Assembly: GCF_008364765.1 (NCBI RefSeq)
Contig: NZ_VTUY01000002.1
Span: 64,501 to 128,500 of the forward strand
Direction: 5' to 3'
Source: Bacillus sp. CH30_1T
GTDB taxonomy: Bacteria > Bacillota > Bacilli > Bacillales > Bacillaceae_B
Length of the DNA stretch: 64,000 bases
Shown here: positions 52,123 through 60,340 of the stretch, piece by piece
Layout: each line of letters begins with the position of its first letter
Position numbering within the stretch: the first letter of the stretch is position 1
The notes under the pieces: generated by a model
What the model saw: only the letters and a program-made list of their open reading frames with translations
The model's database searches: none
What the model was told of the DNA's origin: nothing
Translations under genes and position numbers: made by a program

Positions 52123-53232
52123 TTACTCTATGTCACTTGTATACTTGGTCAATTCATTCAATATCCCTTTATCCACCTTCACCCCAAGGCCCGCTTTTTC
52201 GTTCAGGCGGATAAATGGAATATCATATTGGAGATCCCCGATATCCTTGGAAAACTTAATCGGGCCAGTCAATTCTACACTCGTGATCGCTTTTTTGGAA
52301 AACGCGACGTGGAATCCAGCCGCTGACGCGATAGATGATTCCACCATCGATCCGACTTGGCATTCCATACCCGCCATCTCAGCCATATGAGTGAGCTTGA
52401 CTGCAGGATAGATTCCTCCGCATTTCATCAATTTAATATTCACTTTATCCGCTGCCTGCTTTTGGATGATATCACGCATCTCACGTGTTCCCTTTAAGCC
52501 TTCGTCGATCATTAGCGGGAGAGTGGTCATCGATTTAATCCTGACCATGCCGTCGATGTCATCGGCTGCTACAGGCTGCTCGAGCCAATCGATGCCCAGT
52601 TCTTCGAGGAAGCGAATGACCTTTAAAGTCCTGCTGCTGTTCATCCATCCCTGGTTGACGTCTACCCGGATCGGCACATCGCGGCCCACTCGTTCCCGGA
52701 CCGCCCTGATCCGCTCAATATCCTGGTCGATAGCTGTCCCGACCTTCATCTTAAGAGATGCGAAACCTGCTTCTATCATCCTGGCCGCTTCCTCTGCCAT
52801 TTGCGCAGGCTCTGTTATGCTTAACACGTGGGTCAAGGGAAACGCTTCATGATAGCGTCCGCCCAACAGCTGATAAACCGGCTGGTCCAATGCTTTTCCC
52901 ATAATGTCGTAGCAGGCGATATCGATGGCCGCCTTAGCAGCAGGGGCGTTGTAGATCGCTTGATCCATCAGTTCATGGATCTTCTCGATCTGAAAAGGGT
53001 CTCGGCCGATCAATGCCGGGGCTAGCGAATATTTGAGCACCTGGAAGGTACTTTCCCATGTCTCCCCGGTCACATGCTCATCAGCAACGGATTCGCCATA
53101 CCCGATGATCCCCTCATCCGTCTCCATCTCGACGATAATGGAAGGCATGTCATCGTACGTATGATAACTGATAATAAAAGGCTCTTTAAGCGGCAGTCTT
53201 ATGGCATACAAATTGATTTTCTTTACGATCAT
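52123..53232 (-). CDS. Dipeptide epimerase, enolase superfamily (YkfB-like L-Ala-D/L-Glu epimerase)
   Basis: A 369-residue enolase-superfamily enzyme that inverts the second residue of a dipeptide, typically L-Ala-D-Glu from murein. The barrel motifs are complete: SLKMKVG (Lys-x-Lys base), RVDVNQGW, DWLEQP and MIDEG (Mg ligands), KVNIKLMKCGG (second catalytic Lys) and GSMVESS. The capping domain occupies residues 1-125. AGGAGTG precedes the ATG by eight bases. It is divergent from a regulator gene and cotranscribed with a GNAT gene. The family includes epimerases for other dipeptides, so the exact substrate is open. Confidence 0.9.
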   Translation of the reverse strand: MIVKKINLYAIRLPLKEPFIISYHTYDDMPSIIVEMETDEGIIGYGESVADEHVTGETWESTFQVLKYSLAPALIGRDPFQIEKIHELMDQAIYNAPAAKAAIDIACYDIMGKALDQPVYQLLGGRYHEAFPLTHVLSITEPAQMAEEAARMIEAGFASLKMKVGTAIDQDIERIRAVRERVGRDVPIRVDVNQGWMNSSRTLKVIRFLEELGIDWLEQPVAADDIDGMVRIKSMTTLPLMIDEGLKGTREMRDIIQKQAADKVNIKLMKCGGIYPAVKLTHMAEMAGMECQVGSMVESSIASAAGFHVAFSKKAITSVELTGPIKFSKDIGDLQYDIPFIRLNEKAGLGVKVDKGILNELTKYTSDIE

Positions 53233-53277
53233 ATCAAACTCACTCCTATTCTTCTAACATCTTTTCGCTGGGCTTGG

Positions 53278-53306
53278 TATAATGTCGTTATATAGTCGTT
53301 ATTAAG
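53278..53306 (+). promoter_or_regulatory. Regulator promoter -10 with operator-like repeat
   Basis: TATAAT (53278-53283) is a consensus -10 for the plus-strand regulator gene. It runs into TGTCGTTATATAGTCGTTAT (53283-53302), a direct repeat of GTCGTTA. Nearly the same sequence stands before nhaC at 56050-56074, so it is a probable operator. Confidence 0.65.
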
Positions 53307-53319
53307 GAAAGGAGAACCT

Positions 53320-54576
53320 ATGAAAACGAAAATCGCCCTGATCGGTTCAAAGGATTTCACCCATCATGTAGTAACAGCCATTGCGCCTGATCTTCCCACC
53401 ATTGACATTATTCCCTACATCTACACAGATCCCACTGAAGCAAGCAAGCTGCTGACAGCGATCACTCCATGCGATGCGCTATTATTTTCCGGGGCGCTGC
53501 CATACTTTTTTTCAAAAGAGGCATGGAGCTCCATCACCATTCCTGTTCTTTACCTTGAGCAGGATGAAACAGCACTGGTCACCTCTTTACTATATATCCT
53601 GCTCCATCACGGGATACAGCCCCAGAGGGTATCGATTGATCTGATGGATACCTCCATCATCGATCATGTTGCATCGGACCTGCATCTCAAGAATCCGCCC
53701 CGCCATGTGAAGGACTGCAGGGAACGCCTGCCCCACCACTTCGACATGAGAGAATTCACGGAATTTCACAGGCATCTATATGAATCAGGAGAGACGGAGC
53801 TTGCCTTGACGAGCATCCATGCGGTGTATGATCAGCTGATTCAATTGGACATTCCCTGCATGAGAATGATTGATCCAACAAAGTCGCTTATACGTACGAT
53901 TCATGAAGCAGTTTCCCAAGCCGAGCTGTCTAAACGAAAAGCAGCCACGATCGCAGCTGCCACTATTTCCTTACATGATGAAAGAAACAACCTTCCTCTT
54001 GAAGTCCTGGCCCACCTGATGAAAGGGAATCTCCAGAGCGAGGAAGATTCCTATATAATCTACAGCAATAGAGGAAGCATCGAGGCTTTCCTGGGAACCG
54101 ATGAGTTCACCACTTTGTTCGAGCGTGAATACAGCATTCACATCGGATTCGGCTATGGAGACACCGCACAACAGGCAAGGGCAAACGCAGAGGCAGCCCT
54201 CTCATTTGCAGAACAGAACAAGACCGAAAACTGCGCTTTTATCTTAAATGAAGAAAAAGAACTGTCCGGTCCTTACCCTGCACAAACGAGCAAGCAACAA
54301 TTAAGGAATAATCATCCCAACTCGCTGACACTGGCGAAACAATTGAAAATGAGCCCTGCCAATTTGTCCAAGCTCATTCAATTCCAACAATCCCGTTCCT
54401 CCCGGGAGTTCACGGCTGCAGAGCTGTCGGATTACCTTCAAATCACCCGGCGCTCATCGGAACGGATCTTGAAGAAACTGGTCGACAACGGGTCAGCCAA
54501 GATCACTGGAGAAGAAATGACCTATTCCCAAGGAAGGCCCCGAGCCATCTATGAACTGACCTTCCCCATCTATTGA
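53320..54576 (+). CDS. Transcriptional regulator with GGDEF-like middle and C-terminal winged helix
   Basis: A 418-residue protein. Residues 1-130 (KIALIGSKDFTHHVVTAIAP, ALLFSGALPYFF) look like an alpha/beta sensor domain of the kind seen at the start of PrpR-type regulators. Residues about 235-310 (IHIGFGYGDTAQQARANAEA) resemble the degenerate GGDEF-like domain of PucR/CdaR regulators. The C-terminal 90 residues contain a winged helix (TAAELSDYLQITRRSSERIL). AAGGAGAACCT lies ahead of the ATG. It is divergent from the epimerase gene and convergent with nhaC, and probably controls both through the shared operator. Its ligand is not known; a dipeptide or amino acid is possible. Confidence 0.8.
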   Translation: MKTKIALIGSKDFTHHVVTAIAPDLPTIDIIPYIYTDPTEASKLLTAITPCDALLFSGALPYFFSKEAWSSITIPVLYLEQDETALVTSLLYILLHHGIQPQRVSIDLMDTSIIDHVASDLHLKNPPRHVKDCRERLPHHFDMREFTEFHRHLYESGETELALTSIHAVYDQLIQLDIPCMRMIDPTKSLIRTIHEAVSQAELSKRKAATIAAATISLHDERNNLPLEVLAHLMKGNLQSEEDSYIIYSNRGSIEAFLGTDEFTTLFEREYSIHIGFGYGDTAQQARANAEAALSFAEQNKTENCAFILNEEKELSGPYPAQTSKQQLRNNHPNSLTLAKQLKMSPANLSKLIQFQQSRSSREFTAAELSDYLQITRRSSERILKKLVDNGSAKITGEEMTYSQGRPRAIYELTFPIY

Positions 54577-54581
54577 GCACA

Positions 54582-56003
54582 TCAGGAGGAAATCGTCGCA
54601 TCCTCCTGTTCCGCTGCCTTCATTTCCGTCTCACTCAGCTTTTCAATGGTGAAACCGGTGAATGCATAGATGATGGAAATGACCGGCACAACGAAATTCA
54701 GTACCGCATAAGGGGCGTACTCAAATGCATGAACACCGAGAGTCCCTAATATGAACACCCCGCACGTATTCCATGGGATGAAAACCGACGTCAGAGTCCC
54801 ACCATCTTCCAGGGCTCGGGACAGATTCTTTGAATGCAGTCCTTTTTCTTTATAAGCATTGGCATACATCCGGGAAGGAACGACAACCGAAATATACTGT
54901 TCTGAACAGGAAGCATTGGTGGCAAAGCACGAAACGACAGTGGACGCCACAAGACCCTTCGCTGTTTTGGTCACCTTCAGGATCTGATTGACTATCGCCG
55001 ACAGCATACCCGTATGCTCGAGGATCCCCCCGAAGGTCATGGCAACGATCGTCATGGATACTGTGTACATCATCGAATCAAGACCGCCCCGGGAAAATAA
55101 ATCATCGACCATCGTATTCCCCGTTTCAATCACATATCCACTTTGCAGGGCTGATACAGCATCTGCAAACGAATCACCCTGAATAAACACCTGTGCTCCG
55201 ACCCCCAGGACGATCCCCACTATCAGGGCCGGGATGGCCGGAACCTTTCGCGCTACGAGCACAATGACAAGAAGTGGCACAATCAAAAGGAAAGGTGACA
55301 CGACAAAACTGTCCTGCAGAACGCCGATCGTATTCTCGATTTCTGCCGTATCGACCCCGTTCTTTCCAAAATTCCTACCGAGATAGGCATATACTAGAAG
55401 CGCGATGACAAATCCAGGAATGGTCGTATATAGCATATGGCGGATATGTACAAACAAATTGGTGTTGGTCAGTCCCGAAGCAAGATTCGTCGTATCCGAC
55501 AACGGCGACATTTTATCACCAAAGTAAGCCCCTGAGATAATGGCACCGGCTATCATCGGAGCGGGAATCCCCATACTCATCCCGATTCCCATGCCGGCCA
55601 CCCCGATCGTCCCCATCGTCGACCACGAGCTCCCGATGGCAAGGGAGACAATCGCACAGATCACCGCAATGGACAGCAGAAAAAGGGACGGCGTGATCAT
55701 TTTCAACCCGTAATATATCATTGTCGCCACAACGCCCCCTCCAATCCAGGCACCAATCGTCAATCCGACCAGCATGATGATGACAACAGCCGGAAGAGCT
55801 AGGCGAATCCCCTTATACATCGCCTCCTCAATCTCTTTCCACTTGAACCCGGCAAACCAGGCAACAAGCGCTGCCGTGGTCGTCCCAATGATGAGCGGAA
55901 TGTGCGGCCCCTGCTCCAACACCACGATCGTGATGGCCATGACCGTAATCATGACGAGCAGCGGAATAATTGCCAACCCAAAAGACATTTCCTTTTTCTT
56001 CAT
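54582..56003 (-). CDS. NhaC-family Na+/H+ antiporter
   Basis: A 473-residue membrane protein with about twelve helices. AGAIISGAYFGDKMSPLSDTTNLA is the family's conserved core (key residues GDKMSPLSDTTN), and FATNASCSEQY with FIPWNTCGVFILGT near the end is also typical. It exchanges cytoplasmic sodium for protons; some family members exchange malate and lactate or amino acids instead. It ends six bases from the convergent regulator stop. The promoter carries the same operator-like repeat as the regulator. Its link with a dipeptide epimerase suggests that its cargo could be a small organic acid or amino acid, which is inference only. Confidence 0.9.
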   Translation of the reverse strand: MKKKEMSFGLAIIPLLVMITVMAITIVVLEQGPHIPLIIGTTTAALVAWFAGFKWKEIEEAMYKGIRLALPAVVIIMLVGLTIGAWIGGGVVATMIYYGLKMITPSLFLLSIAVICAIVSLAIGSSWSTMGTIGVAGMGIGMSMGIPAPMIAGAIISGAYFGDKMSPLSDTTNLASGLTNTNLFVHIRHMLYTTIPGFVIALLVYAYLGRNFGKNGVDTAEIENTIGVLQDSFVVSPFLLIVPLLVIVLVARKVPAIPALIVGIVLGVGAQVFIQGDSFADAVSALQSGYVIETGNTMVDDLFSRGGLDSMMYTVSMTIVAMTFGGILEHTGMLSAIVNQILKVTKTAKGLVASTVVSCFATNASCSEQYISVVVPSRMYANAYKEKGLHSKNLSRALEDGGTLTSVFIPWNTCGVFILGTLGVHAFEYAPYAVLNFVVPVISIIYAFTGFTIEKLSETEMKAAEQEDATISS

Positions 56004-56049
56004 CCAAATTCCCCCTTGTAATCCCCTTTGTTTTTAGACAATTTTAAAT

Positions 56050-56074
56050 TGTCGCTAAATAGACGTTATATAAG
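56050..56074. promoter_or_regulatory. Operator-like repeat upstream of nhaC
   Basis: TGTCGCTAAATAGACGTTAT with following ATAAG matches the sequence at 53283-53302 at 17 of 20 positions and keeps the same half-site spacing. It lies 47 bases before the nhaC start codon. Confidence 0.65.
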
Positions 56075-56300
56075 TACTATAATGGGAGAGTGGGAAGTCG
56101 TCAATCGGATATTGGTAGGGTTTAAACGGGAAGCAATTAGAACGGTTTCGGGGGAGCCTACTGATTTCAGGTTTGATTCTACCATCGACTGCCGCCCCAT
56201 TTTGTCCACACCTCTACCTTATGTCTATTTGTTAGACGTTGGAAAATTCTTGTTGGACTTAAATTGTCCATTTTTCTTTTTAAAATGTACTCACTACTTA

Positions 56301-56373
56301 TTTAAACATGTGTTTAATTGGTCTAAGAATAATGATCACCACACTTAGAGCATTTAATCAAACGTTTGTTTAG
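56301..56373. repeat. Imperfect 73-base inverted-repeat element, copy B
   Basis: The left arm TTTAAACATGTGTTTAATTG (56301-56320) faces TTAATCAAACGTTTGTTTAG (56354-56373); inside, TCTAAG and CTTAGA extend the stem. The right arm is identical over 19 bases to copy A at 28340-28410. The rest of the 540-base gap around it (56004-56509) has no supported gene. Confidence 0.65.
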
Positions 56374-56509
56374 AAAAAGAGGTTGCTAGTTTCAATGAGC
56401 ACTAAAATGCCAATCAAACCTGGGGAATCAAGACTTAGCAAACACCTATGGGAGATACTTTGTTGAGAGGAAAGGTCAATTTAATAAGACCTATGTGTAA
56501 AAATAAAAA

Positions 56510-56534
56510 AAGCAAGAGATCCTATCTCTCGCTT
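56510..56534 (-). terminator. Terminator of the lipoprotein gene
   Basis: On the minus strand AAGCGAGAGAT, a short loop, TCTCTTGCTT and a T run (one mismatch in the stem). Confidence 0.8.
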
Positions 56535-56541
56535 CCAAAGA

Positions 56542-57348
56542 TCAATTCGCTTTTTCACCTGTCTGATTGTCCACAGCACTACCTGAAACCTTATCAGGAA
56601 CCACAATCGGATCTATCTCATCAACCTTCGAAATTTCCTCTTCGATGGTTACCAGTGTTTTCAATTGCTTTTCATCGTCATCCACCGTCAATTCAAGATC
56701 GGCTTCAGTGAAGGACTCCAATAGGAGAAAGTCCTCTTGTGCGATGTGAACGGTATAGGAGAACTTTTTGTTCTTCAGATTTTTCCCGAAATTAGATTTA
56801 TAAAATGCCGGCATGGACATATCCCAGATCTGTTTCGACAACTCTTGGTAGGTATCGCCTGATCCTGTTAGTGTCAGTATGTACTTTCCTTCCTTTACTT
56901 CCATTTCCAAATCATCTGCATGGGTTTGAAGCCACTCCAGTCTCTTTGTTAGGCTCAGTTGCTTTATAGCATCATCCAATGAGGGGTGAAACCCTGTTTC
57001 CTTCCCTTCGACCCAATAGTCAATAACAGTATCCCTTTGGTACACATCGCCATCTACAAAATAAAGCTCTCCCTCTACTTTTACATTATCTATCCCTGTC
57101 TTAGCATTGAGGACCATTCCTTGTGGTTCCTTCACATAATCCATCGTGATTTCAGCCGTTTGCTTAAAAGGTGATGAATAAACAGCTTCTTGATTTATTT
57201 TTATATTGGAGCGATAGCTATTGATGTTTTCCGCAGTTTGAATCGACGCTTCCAATACCTCTTCCTGCGTATCAGGTTTGTCGTCTGAACATGCTGTCAA
57301 TGTGAAAGCTAGAGCGATACATCCAAATAATACTAATAACTTCTTCAT
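56542..57348 (-). CDS. Lipoprotein, DUF6612-like (LolA/LppX-type fold)
   Basis: A 268-residue membrane-anchored lipoprotein. KKLLVLFGCIALAFTLTAC gives a signal peptide with lipobox LTAC. The mature part alternates beta-strands (SYRSNIKINQEA, KYILTLTGSGDTYQELSKQI, FSYTVHIAQEDFLLLESF) in the way of LolA/LppX-like folds, and resembles the DUF6612 lipoproteins of Bacillus. The C-terminal 25 residues are probably disordered. GAGGGGGAATC precedes the ATG. It has its own terminator. The function is unknown; binding of a hydrophobic ligand at the outer face of the membrane is suggested by the fold. Confidence 0.8.
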   Translation of the reverse strand: MKKLLVLFGCIALAFTLTACSDDKPDTQEEVLEASIQTAENINSYRSNIKINQEAVYSSPFKQTAEITMDYVKEPQGMVLNAKTGIDNVKVEGELYFVDGDVYQRDTVIDYWVEGKETGFHPSLDDAIKQLSLTKRLEWLQTHADDLEMEVKEGKYILTLTGSGDTYQELSKQIWDMSMPAFYKSNFGKNLKNKKFSYTVHIAQEDFLLLESFTEADLELTVDDDEKQLKTLVTIEEEISKVDEIDPIVVPDKVSGSAVDNQTGEKAN

Positions 57349-57540
57349 GATTCCCCCTCTATATAACTTTTGGCATAGTTTAAGGGTACTTTGTTATAGA
57401 TTAGTAATCAATTAGAATCGATATGTGGTAAAATCAATCGCCTGTAATCACTCTATTTTTCCCTTATTATGAAAGGAGGAGCGCAAGAACAGTTCCAGCG
57501 CTTCTCATTGTAAAAAACAATCATTGCGACAATGAATAAA

Positions 57541-57909
57541 CTAATCCTTTTCCCCTTGGATTTGAAGATCGATGTACTGCTTAATCTCTTCAATCTTTTG
57601 GTTAGTCACTTGTGTAATTTCATGCGACTTTTTGTTTAATTCTTTCTGATAATCTTGATTTAATTTATCTTTTAAATATTGGTTCGTTTCATCCCTTAAT
57701 CGCTGTATTTCATTTTGTGTGAGGTGTTGAACATCATTCTTAATTTTTTCATCACGTTCTGAAAAGTATGATTCAATTTCACTTCCGTACTCTTGTTTGA
57801 CTGCATCTGCTGCATCATTCACATGATATACAAGAGCACCTGCTGCACCACCAACTATAAAGGTTAATATGAGTGTCATACCAACTACTTTAGTAAAGAT
57901 TCTTTTCAC
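57541..57909 (-). CDS. Small membrane-anchored coiled-coil protein
   Basis: About 122 residues. One helix near the start (VGMTLILTFIVGGAAGALVY) anchors it, and the rest (residues 40-120) is highly charged and helical with heptad-like spacing (ESYFSERDEKIKNDVQHLTQ, EIQRLRDETNQYLKDKL), a likely extracellular coiled coil. GTG at 57909 with AGGGGTG six bases ahead is preferred; an open frame extends three codons further. The family is not recognised. Confidence 0.7.
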   Translation of the reverse strand: MKRIFTKVVGMTLILTFIVGGAAGALVYHVNDAADAVKQEYGSEIESYFSERDEKIKNDVQHLTQNEIQRLRDETNQYLKDKLNQDYQKELNKKSHEITQVTNQKIEEIKQYIDLQIQGEKD

Positions 57910-58050
57910 CTCTATCACCCCTGGATATAATATTCCTCTCTATTCATCTTATTATTTAAAAGGAACTTTTATACTGGATATATAGATGATATAAATGAAC
58001 CAACCCTGATTATACTTTTAGTAATCACTAATAAATTTCTCTGAACGAAT

Positions 58051-58090
58051 AAAAGCTTATGGACATTTTAACGTGTCCATAAGCTTTTTA
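58051..58090 (-). terminator. Terminator of the TM2 gene pair
   Basis: AAAAGCTTATGGACA and TGTCCATAAGCTTTT form a perfect 15-base stem with an eight-base loop; it overlaps the stop region of the 58088-58483 gene. Confidence 0.88.
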
Positions 58091-58483
58091 TTTCCTGCGA
58101 CTTATGATGTTTTGAAGAGCTTGATTCTCACAAGATTCATTATAATCGGATATTCTTCTATTTAAGAAGAACGCATCGATCCATGACCATACGACAGAAC
58201 CACATAAAAGAAAGATGAATAACCCTAATAGAAATTGAATGAAGCCGTAATAGAATTCTACGGTCGATAGGATAATTATAATAGCAATAATAGGAACCAT
58301 ACTCGTAAGGAGCATGATGGAAGCATACCGATAATTCTCAGTATAAAAACGGTGGGCACCAAAGAAACTTAATCCGGCCCATAATCCCCAAGCAGCTTCT
58401 TTATTTTTCCTCTTTTTTAACATTTCTGATTCAAGGATGGCTAATTCTTCTATTGTGAGATCAAATTTTGAGACAGAATCCAT
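58088..58483 (-). CDS. TM2-domain membrane protein
   Basis: A 131-residue protein. Residues 33-105 form a TM2-like domain: AAWGLWAGLSFFGAHRFYTE gives the first helix and the GxHRFY turn, and a second and third hydrophobic stretch follow (ASIMLLTSMVPIIAIIIILS and FIQFLLGLFIFLLCGSVVWS). A short charged N-terminus (TIEELAILESEMLKKRKNKE) matches its neighbour at 58504-58830, so the pair arose by duplication. The family has no settled function. Confidence 0.85.
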   Translation of the reverse strand: MDSVSKFDLTIEELAILESEMLKKRKNKEAAWGLWAGLSFFGAHRFYTENYRYASIMLLTSMVPIIAIIIILSTVEFYYGFIQFLLGLFIFLLCGSVVWSWIDAFFLNRRISDYNESCENQALQNIISRRK

Positions 58484-58503
58484 TCAAATTCACCACATTT
58501 ATA

Positions 58504-58830
58504 TTAGTTTGCTATCCTTGAATTGTTTTTAGCATTGTTTAAGAGACGCATTTCAGAAAGAATATCATTTTCAATTCTTTCGTTTGTATCCTTGATCATT
58601 CCATTCAGTAAAAATAGATCAATGAAACTCCAGATACCTAAACCACCAAACGTTAAAAGCATCGCAACGGCTGTGCCCGTTTTACCTAAATAAAAGCGAT
58701 GACCTCCAAAGCTAGTTGTAAAAAACCAAAGTAACCAAGTGGTACCCGCAGACTTCTGCTTTTTACTCATTTCAGAATTGAGTAATTGTAATTCTTCTGA
58801 TGTGAGACCTTGCTTTTGAATAAGTGACAT
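58504..58830 (-). CDS. TM2-domain membrane protein
   Basis: A 108-residue protein with a clear TM2 domain: [20 protein letters not shown], then [20 protein letters not shown] and the closing DLFLLNGMI. The N-terminus [20 protein letters not shown] parallels that of the next gene, 20 bases downstream, so the two form a duplicated pair in one operon. GGGGGAATCGAT precedes the ATG. Confidence 0.88.
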   Translation of the reverse strand: MSLIQKQGLTSEELQLLNSEMSKKQKSAGTTWLLWFFTTSFGGHRFYLGKTGTAVAMLLTFGGLGIWSFIDLFLLNGMIKDTNERIENDILSEMRLLNNAKNNSRIAN

Positions 58831-59009
58831 ATCGATTCCCCCATACTTTCTAAAATTCTTTATAGTAGTTATAAAGACTTATAGCACTTCAAAATTATAC
58901 CACCAATAATGGTATAATTGTGATATTTTTACTATATTTATGTAAAAATAGTAGTTTTTATAAGAACAATAAAGAAGTTATAGATGATGCTTGAGGTTTA
59001 AGTAGCTCT

Positions 59010-59180
59010 TTAAAACATATTCCTTTTCTTCCAATCTTCATAAAAGTTCTGTAAAACTGAGTTTATTTCATTCAGAGTAAGTAAAATTAAAAAAAGCATC
59101 ATAAATGTGACCATTTCACCTGTAAAAAATGACAGTACAGCAATTATAACTATCCAAGCCCAGAAATATTTTTTATTCAT
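59010..59180 (-). CDS. Small membrane protein
   Basis: A 56-residue protein with two hydrophobic segments, KYFWAWIVIIAVLSFFTGEM and VTFMMLFLILLTLNEI, followed by a short polar tail ending NMF. GGAGG five bases ahead supports the ATG at 59180 over one four codons upstream that overlaps the site. The family is not recognised; it lies in the AT-rich stretch leading to the subtilase-toxin cassette. Confidence 0.6.
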   Translation of the reverse strand: MNKKYFWAWIVIIAVLSFFTGEMVTFMMLFLILLTLNEINSVLQNFYEDWKKRNMF

Positions 59181-59412
59181 TTTTCCCTCCATATACTACT
59201 TAAATATAATTAATTTATGATGACTGAATTTTGTTGTTATCTAATATTTGATACTTTCCTTGATCCCTTTCCACTGTAAATTCACATACACCTTTTAATA
59301 ATTTAGTTGCAAATTATATTTATTCAATTATAATTCTTTATGGTAATATTTTATATTTTTGTAATATATTAATACTATGAATATACACCTATTCGGTTAG
59401 AAAGGATAGTTA

Positions 59413-60318
59413 ATGAGAAAGCTTTTAATGATAGTACTAGTTTTATTGATGGGATGTACTGATAAAAATACACATTTAGATTTAACGGATATTGAATGTA
59501 AGACAAATTGGGCACTATGCTCAGTTTTTTCAGATAAGTCTTACCAGTATAGCTTTGAGAAAAAGATAAAAATAGCTATTGTAGACAGTGGTATTAACGG
59601 AGACCACCCTGAATTAACAGGTTTAATAAGGAAATCATATAACGCAATTAATCCCGGTCAAAAAATACTAGATTCTTATGGTCATGGAACAGCTATCGCA
59701 GGGATGATTTCAGCAAAACCAAATGAATATATTATTCAAGGAATTAGTCAATCAGTCTATCTATATGATGTGAAAGTTCTGAACGATAAAGGGGGTGGTG
59801 AAATCGAGGATGTTGTCGATGGGATTGAATGGAGCATCAATAATAATGTGGACATTATCAATCTCAGCTTTGGATTTCAAAAAGACAATCAGGCTCTAAG
59901 AGAAGCTATCCTTAAGGCAACTACTCATGGGATCATCATTGTCGCTGCGGCTGGAAATAACCTGGGATTATATACAGATTATCCTGCTAAGTACGAGGAA
60001 GTCATTTCAATTTCGTCAATCAGTGAAAATTTGAAGGTTGATCCATTTGCCGGTAAAGGTAAAGTGGATTATGTAGCACCTGGTGTAAAAATTCCTATCC
60101 TGACAAATGGTGAAGATAAAGTTCGCTATGTTAATGGTACTTCGTTTTCTACAGCAATTGCCACAGGAATTATAGCCAATATTCTAGAACAATCTGAAAA
60201 ACCCCTAAGTTTGACTGACATAAAAGAAAAATTAAATAAAACATCTATCGACTTAGGTGAAAAAGGCAAAGATACGACATATGGTAATGGGTTAATCCAG
60301 TTACCCAATAACAACTGA
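59413..60318 (+). CDS. Subtilisin-family (S8) serine protease, predicted lipoprotein
   Basis: A 301-residue protease. MRKLLMIVLVLLMGC is a short lipoprotein signal with lipobox LMGC, so the enzyme would be anchored outside the membrane. The catalytic triad is intact: Asp58 (IAIVDSGINGDHPE), His91 (DSYGHGTAIAG) and Ser244 (VNGTSFSTAIATG), with the oxyanion Asn182 (AAAGNN). It has no I9-type propeptide between the signal and catalytic domain, unusual for secreted subtilases. It stands 22 bases before a secreted putative toxin gene on the same strand, so toxin processing or release is a possible role. The region is AT-rich. Confidence 0.9.
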   Translation: MRKLLMIVLVLLMGCTDKNTHLDLTDIECKTNWALCSVFSDKSYQYSFEKKIKIAIVDSGINGDHPELTGLIRKSYNAINPGQKILDSYGHGTAIAGMISAKPNEYIIQGISQSVYLYDVKVLNDKGGGEIEDVVDGIEWSINNNVDIINLSFGFQKDNQALREAILKATTHGIIIVAAAGNNLGLYTDYPAKYEEVISISSISENLKVDPFAGKGKVDYVAPGVKIPILTNGEDKVRYVNGTSFSTAIATGIIANILEQSEKPLSLTDIKEKLNKTSIDLGEKGKDTTYGNGLIQLPNNN

Positions 60319-60340
60319 AAAAGAACGAGGGGAAATGAAA

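Noticed and set aside
59413-60318. Subtilase considered as a lantibiotic leader protease (LanP)
   Set aside because: No lanthionine synthetase, precursor peptide or LanT-type transporter gene lies nearby; the adjacent large secreted putative toxin is the more likely partner.
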